From: Cyanobacteriota bacterium | GTDB lineage: Bacteria; Cyanobacteriota; Cyanobacteriia; Phormidesmidales; Phormidesmidaceae | Length of the DNA: 9,152 bases | Direction of reading: 5' to 3' | NCBI GenBank assembly: GCA_027483425.1 | Contig: JAIXUR010000117.1 | Coordinates: forward strand, 1-9,152 | Shown here: positions 5,495 to 9,152 of the stretch, piece by piece | Layout of the letters: every line of letters begins with the position of its first letter | How positions within the stretch are numbered: position 1 is the first letter of the stretch | Notes under the pieces: generated by a model | Told to the model about the DNA's origin: nothing | The model's input: only the letters and a program-made list of their open reading frames with translations | The model's database searches: none | Position numbers and translations under genes: made by a program

Positions 5495-6631
5495 ATGATG
5501 AAGCGATTTAAGTTTAAACGTGCGTCCCAACTGGCTTTGGTTTTGACATCAATGGCAATGCTAGCCAGCTGTGGTTCAGCTCCCACCTCTACTGCACCAG
5601 AGGCTGCTACAGAACCAACAACAGCTGCAGCAACCCCGGCCGATCAGCAAGAGTTAAAGGATGTTCGGGTGCAACTCTCTTTTCTTAAGCAGAGTCTAGA
5701 TGCACCCTTAATTATTGCGATCAACAAAGGGTACTTTGCTGAAGAGGGGCTAAATGTTGCCTACGAACGAGGATTTGGCAACTCCGATACAATTGGCAAG
5801 CTGGGCACAGGCAAATTTGATTTTGCGTTTAGCGACATGTACAACACGATGGATTTTAATGAAAAAAATCCAAACGATCAGATTATTGCCGTTGCCATTA
5901 CTCAAAACAGGGCTCCCTTTTCTGTAATCAGTTTGAAGGAAAGTGGTATTAGCAAGCCTGAAGACCTCGCTGGAAAGAAAATGGGAGCCCCTACAGGAGA
6001 CGGGCCTCGCAATCTTTTCCCTCTATTTGCAGAGCAAGTGGGCATAGATCCCAACTCCGTAGAATGGACAACGATGGAGCCTAAATTGCGGGAAGCCTTT
6101 CTATTACAAGGGCAAGTCGATGCGATTACCGGATTTTCTACCTCAGCCTTGCCTAGCTTGTTGAAGGCTGGCAAAACCATGGACGACATCAATGTATTTT
6201 ACTACTCAGACAATGGCTTAAATTTCTATGGCAACGCCATTTTAGCTAAATCAGCCTTTGTCAAGGAGAATCCTGACGTTGTGAAAGCCTTTGTGCGAGC
6301 CTATTTTCGAGGCTTTCAAGATATGCTAAAAGACCCCAGTGCTGCGCTAGATGCCGTCATTGCCTCTGACGATAGTAAGTTAATGGATCGAGAGGCTGAG
6401 AAGGTTCGTCTAGAGATCGCATTGCAAGAGATCTTTATCACGCCTGAAGTTGAAAAGGATGGCTTAGGCGGGCTCAATGATGAGCGTATGACAAAAACCA
6501 TTGAGCAGGCGGTTCAGGGATTTGGCCTCACCTCTACCCCGGCCCTAGGTGACATTTACTCAGGCGAGTTTTTGCCTCCGGCAGAAGAATTGACCCTACC
6601 TCCAGCCAGCGATCGCAAACCGCTGATGTAA
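5495..6631 (+). CDS. NMT1/SsuA-like ABC transporter binding lipoprotein
   Basis: This is the extracytoplasmic solute-binding protein of a NitT/TauT-type importer. From ATG 5495 it has 378 residues. A lipoprotein signal (MMKRFKFKRASQLALVLTSM, 1-20) leads to the lipobox LASC with Cys26 as the lipid anchor. A low-complexity Ala/Thr/Pro/Glu linker (27-52) tethers the domain. The body is typical of the NMT1/THI5 fold: VRVQLSFLKQSLDAPLIIAI, NKGYFAEEGLNV, a GNSDTIGKLGTGKFDFAF segment, SGISKPEDLAGKKMG, and VKENPDVVKAFVRAYFRGF. ATG 5498, 5477 or 5459 are possible starts; 5495 has TGGAA just upstream and gives a normal signal peptide. Substrates in this family include sulfonates, taurine, nitrate and pyrimidine precursors, and I cannot choose among them. 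Base composition is lower in GC than the ars genes, which may point to transfer. Confidence 0.88.
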   Translation: MMKRFKFKRASQLALVLTSMAMLASCGSAPTSTAPEAATEPTTAAATPADQQELKDVRVQLSFLKQSLDAPLIIAINKGYFAEEGLNVAYERGFGNSDTIGKLGTGKFDFAFSDMYNTMDFNEKNPNDQIIAVAITQNRAPFSVISLKESGISKPEDLAGKKMGAPTGDGPRNLFPLFAEQVGIDPNSVEWTTMEPKLREAFLLQGQVDAITGFSTSALPSLLKAGKTMDDINVFYYSDNGLNFYGNAILAKSAFVKENPDVVKAFVRAYFRGFQDMLKDPSAALDAVIASDDSKLMDREAEKVRLEIALQEIFITPEVEKDGLGGLNDERMTKTIEQAVQGFGLTSTPALGDIYSGEFLPPAEELTLPPASDRKPLM

Positions 6632-6646
6632 TTAGTTTATCCCCCA

Positions 6647-6687
6647 TCTTCGGCTGATATAGCTTAATTCGCCATACCAGCCGAAGA
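6647..6687 (+). promoter_or_regulatory. Intercistronic hairpin after the binding-protein gene
   Basis: tcttcggctg (6647-6656) and cagccgaaga (6678-6687) form a perfect 10-bp stem with a 21-base loop in the 94-bp gap between binding protein and ATPase. There is no T-run. In many importer operons a hairpin here stabilises the upstream message, so that the binding protein outnumbers the membrane parts; that role is inferred. Confidence 0.6.
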
Positions 6688-6725
6688 ATTCTGCTCAGCA
6701 TGGTCTGAATACAATCTTTGAAATT

Positions 6726-7556
6726 ATGGTACAACCTACAACTGGTTCAGCTACGTCTGCATCGCAGACCCTGGACACATCACCACTGCTGGAATTTGAC
6801 AAGGTCGGCCTAGAATACCCCTTTGAAGGGAGTATGCGCCGCATCATTGACGAAGTGAGTTTGTCTATCAAGCCTGGGGAGTTTGTCTCCTTTGTTGGGC
6901 CGAGCGGCTGCGGCAAGACTTCCATTCTAAGAATGGTTTCTGGCTTAAGCCCAGCCCCCTTAGGGGAAATTCGCTACCGGGGGAAGCCCATTACTAAGCC
7001 CCTCAATAATGTGGGTATCGCATTTCAGAATCCGGTGATGCTGCCTTGGCGGAACACCATAGACAATGTGATGCTGCCCTTGGAGATTGTCCAGCCCTAT
7101 AAGGGTCAGTTTCGGCAGAAAAAAGCTGAGTTCGTCCATATGGCTCAGGATTTGCTGGCTACGGTCAGACTTCAGGACTTTCAAAAACAGTATCCTTGGC
7201 AATTGTCCGGTGGCATGAGGCAGCGGGCTTCTCTGTGTCGTTCGCTCATTCACCAACCGGAGATTTTGCTCCTAGATGAGCCCTTTGGGGCGCTAGATGC
7301 CTTTACCCGCGAAGAGATGTGGTCTATGTTGCAGGCTCTCTGGATGCGGGTCAAATGCGTCAGCATTTTGATTACCCATGACTTGCGAGAGGCGGTTTTC
7401 TTGTCCGATCGCGTATTTGTCATGGGGCCGCGCCCAAGCTCGATTATTTATGAAGAGCAGATTAGTTTACCTCGTCCTAGAACGCTGGAGATGGAACTAT
7501 CCGATGAGTTCAATCATTACTTCTCCAATATTCGCCGTCATATTCACCACAATTAG
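6726..7556 (+). CDS. NitT/TauT-type ABC transporter ATP-binding protein
   Basis: This 276-residue cytoplasmic ATPase powers the importer encoded on either side. All motifs are intact: Walker A GPSGCGKTS (58-66), Q-loop Gln101 in AFQNP followed by MLPW, signature LSGGMRQR (160-167), Walker B ILLLDEP (180-186) with the catalytic Glu185, D-loop GALD (188-191) and switch His218 in ITHD. AFQNPVMLPW and the tail DLREAVFLSDRVFVM are characteristic of the SsuB/TauB/NrtD group. The first 20 residues are a Ser/Thr-rich extension without similarity to the core, and a basic insert (PYKGQFRQKKAEF, 124-136) precedes the signature helix. No strong ribosome-binding site precedes ATG 6726. The permease follows after 39 bp, so the three genes form one operon. 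Confidence 0.93.
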   Translation: MVQPTTGSATSASQTLDTSPLLEFDKVGLEYPFEGSMRRIIDEVSLSIKPGEFVSFVGPSGCGKTSILRMVSGLSPAPLGEIRYRGKPITKPLNNVGIAFQNPVMLPWRNTIDNVMLPLEIVQPYKGQFRQKKAEFVHMAQDLLATVRLQDFQKQYPWQLSGGMRQRASLCRSLIHQPEILLLDEPFGALDAFTREEMWSMLQALWMRVKCVSILITHDLREAVFLSDRVFVMGPRPSSIIYEEQISLPRPRTLEMELSDEFNHYFSNIRRHIHHN

Positions 7557-7595
7557 TGGTTTTTCACCCGCAGTTGCATAACAGCATCGTCTAAT

Positions 7596-8372
7596 ATGGC
7601 CTCTTCTAATTTCGAGAGATTTCTCAAGTCTAAATCTGCCGGCTTTATACTCCCCCTGATTGCCACTATTCTGCTTTTTGCACTGTGGGAATTGGCTGTC
7701 ATTATCTTCAAAATTCCTGAGTTTAACCTGCCATCACCAACCAATATCCTCAAGGCTGGTATAGAATTTGCGCCCCAGCTGCTTGCCAATTCTATCCGTA
7801 CGCTATGGACAACGTTACTGGGCTTTTTCCTGGCCGTTATTGTCGGGGTTATTCTAGGTTTCTTTATTGGCTACTCCAAATTTGCCTACCTGACGCTTTA
7901 TCCGCTACTGGTGGCTTTCAACACTATTCCGAAGGCAGCGATTGTGCCGCTATTTGCGATCTGGTTTGGGGCTAATGCAATTCCGGCAACACTGACGGCA
8001 TTTTTGCTGGCATTTTTCCCGATCGCCGTTAACGTTGCCCTAGGGTTAGAGACCGTTGAACCTGAAATGAAGGATGTGCTGCAATCGCTGGGGGCTTCTC
8101 AGGTTGAAACGTTCCAAAAAGTGGGTTGGCCCCACACCTTACCCTACATTTTTGCGTCCCTCAAGATTGCGGCCTCCTTTGCCTTCATTGGTACCGTGAT
8201 TTCGGAGTCGGTGGCCTCCAATGCCGGGCTAGGGTATCTGATTGTGCAGGCCACATCAGACTTTAATATCCCCTTGGCCTTTGCCGCACTCATCGTCCTG
8301 GCCATTATGGGTGTTATTCTCTACGGCTTCTTTATCTACCTAGAGAAAAAGGTGATTTACTGGGCCCGCTAG
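7596..8372 (+). CDS. NitT/TauT-type ABC transporter permease
   Basis: This 258-residue inner-membrane subunit of the binding-protein-dependent transport family would dimerise to form the channel. It has about six membrane segments: 16-38, 72-92, around 96-122, 127-150, around 190-210 and 228-248. The cytoplasmic EAA loop at about 151-183 (ETVEPEMKDVLQSLGASQVE, then FQKVGWPHTLP) contacts the ATPase. The segment NTIPKAAIVPLFAIWFG (109-125) and the stretch FIGTVISE are typical of SsuC/TauC/ThiX-like permeases. It is the last gene of the operon; a strong hairpin terminator starts 42 bp after its stop. The family does not reveal the substrate. Confidence 0.92.
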   Translation: MASSNFERFLKSKSAGFILPLIATILLFALWELAVIIFKIPEFNLPSPTNILKAGIEFAPQLLANSIRTLWTTLLGFFLAVIVGVILGFFIGYSKFAYLTLYPLLVAFNTIPKAAIVPLFAIWFGANAIPATLTAFLLAFFPIAVNVALGLETVEPEMKDVLQSLGASQVETFQKVGWPHTLPYIFASLKIAASFAFIGTVISESVASNAGLGYLIVQATSDFNIPLAFAALIVLAIMGVILYGFFIYLEKKVIYWAR

Positions 8373-8414
8373 GTGGGTGATCAAAGTCTTCAGGCGGTAC
8401 ATTCAACCCTGGTT

Positions 8415-8459
8415 CCGTCGCCCAGTCCGATCGCTTTTAGCGATCGGACTGGGCGACGG
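8415..8459 (+). terminator. Intrinsic terminator with 20-bp perfect stem
   Basis: ccgtcgcccagtccgatcgc (8415-8434) pairs exactly with 8440-8459 around the loop tttta. The + strand continues tttct, a short U-tract, so it should stop transcription of the importer operon. It lies between convergent genes; on the - strand no T-run follows, so its effect on the oxoprolinase transcript may be limited. Confidence 0.85.
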
Positions 8460-8478
8460 TTTCTAATGCATCTTGGTT

Positions 8479-9152
8479 CTAAACCATTGCCTTAGCCGGG
8501 CCGCCACCGCCATACCCCCCGCCCCCCGGTGTGGCAATCTGGATGCGATCGCCCCCCTTCACCGCCACCGTCGCCAGCCCTGGCAGCACCTCCACCTGGC
8601 CATCGGCGCGAATCACAGCATTCTCACCCACCTGCCCCGGCTGGCCCCCCTGCAACCCAAAGGGAGCCACCTGACGATGGTTCGAGAGGATCGCCGCCGT
8701 CATGGGTTCGCGAAATTCCACGGTGCGCACGATGCCATTGCCGCCGCGATACTGTCCGGCCCCGCCACTGCCCTGGCGAATGGAGAAATTCCTCAGCAGC
8801 ACCGGAAAGCGCCACTCCAGCACCTCGGGGTCCGTAAGGCGCGAATTAGTCATGTGGGTCTGTACCGCATCGGTGCCAGGGAAGCCAGGGCCAGCCCCCG
8901 AACCGCCGCAGATGGTCTCGTAGTACTGGTGGCGATCGTTGCCAAAGGTGAAATTGTTCATGGTGCCCTGGGAGGCCGCGATCGCGCCCAGAGCTCCATA
9001 GAGCGCATCCGTCACCGCCTGGGAAGTCTCCACATTGCCCGCCACCACCGCCGCCGGGTAGCTCGGGTTCAGCATCGAACCGGTGGGAAGCACAATCTCT
9101 AGGGGTTTCAGACAGCCCGCATTGAGGGGAATGTCGTCATCCACCAGGGTTC
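8479..9152 (-). CDS. Hydantoinase B/5-oxoprolinase, C-terminal part (5' end outside window)
   Basis: The frame is open to the right edge, beginning in TLVDDDIPLNAGCLKPLEIV, and ends at TAG 8481-8479, giving about 224 visible residues. They match the end of the HyuB domain: GNVETSQAVTDAL, NNFTFGND, YYETICGGSGAGPGFPGTDAVQ (positions about 74-95 from the edge), HMTNSRLTDPE, and the glycine-rich terminus TPGGGGYGGGGPAKAMV. Full 5-oxoprolinase opens the lactam ring of 5-oxoproline using ATP to give glutamate. In many bacteria the HyuA and HyuB parts are fused into a protein of about 1,200 residues or encoded separately, and the window cannot tell which. It is convergent with the importer operon and separated from it by the terminator. 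Two HIP1 sites lie within it. Confidence 0.9.
   Translation of the reverse strand, partial: TLVDDDIPLNAGCLKPLEIVLPTGSMLNPSYPAAVVAGNVETSQAVTDALYGALGAIAASQGTMNNFTFGNDRHQYYETICGGSGAGPGFPGTDAVQTHMTNSRLTDPEVLEWRFPVLLRNFSIRQGSGGAGQYRGGNGIVRTVEFREPMTAAILSNHRQVAPFGLQGGQPGQVGENAVIRADGQVEVLPGLATVAVKGGDRIQIATPGGGGYGGGGPAKAMV

Noticed and set aside
8473..9102. 209-codon open frame on the + strand
   Set aside because: It is antisense to the hydantoinase B/oxoprolinase gene, with a His/Arg/Ala-rich translation and no domain. The - strand reading is clearly the real gene.
1..9152. tRNA or rRNA genes, CRISPR arrays, intact insertion sequences
   Set aside because: I saw no cloverleaf-type sequence, regularly spaced repeat-spacer pattern, or transposase motif on either strand.

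Overview
The window looks like a piece of a cyanobacterial chromosome. The strongest marker is a full-length CcmP, a β-carboxysome shell protein. At least seven copies of the cyanobacterial HIP1 octamer GCGATCGC (near 497, 851, 952, 4934, 6609, 8545 and 8978) support this, as does the generally GC-rich coding style. The genus cannot be fixed from the sequence; a filamentous Leptolyngbya- or Nodosilinea-like organism would fit.

Left part (1-2450, + strand): the C-terminal end of ribonuclease III (rnc); then a Gfo/Idh/MocA-type oxidoreductase that has lost its middle through an out-of-frame internal deletion; a promoter-like spacer; a small secreted protein of unknown function; and ccmP, which starts at TTG directly after a 15-bp hairpin. 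A 56-residue single-span membrane protein overlaps the end of ccmP by 8 bp and probably forms a translationally coupled pair with it.

Middle (2466-5071, - strand): an arsenate-resistance operon. A dedicated GAPDH makes 1-arseno-3-phosphoglycerate and the MFS exporter ArsJ expels it. No arsR lies in the window, but the upstream region has two 20-bp operator-like repeats 27 bp apart. One sits between the -35 and -10 elements of a candidate promoter, the arrangement expected for repression. A perfect 30-bp palindrome lies in the leader, and a three-copy 11-13 bp motif fills the gapdh-arsJ spacer.

Junction (5072-5494): non-coding or decayed DNA with a short Uma2-family nuclease remnant and a small tandem repeat.

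Right part (5495-8372, + strand): a complete NitT/TauT-type ABC importer in the order lipoprotein binding protein, ATPase, permease. An intercistronic hairpin follows the first gene and a 20-bp perfect-stem terminator follows the last. These genes look less GC-rich than their neighbours. Convergent to them at the right edge is the C-terminal part of a hydantoinase B/5-oxoprolinase gene. The importer's substrate is not evident; the oxoprolinase neighbour is only a weak hint.
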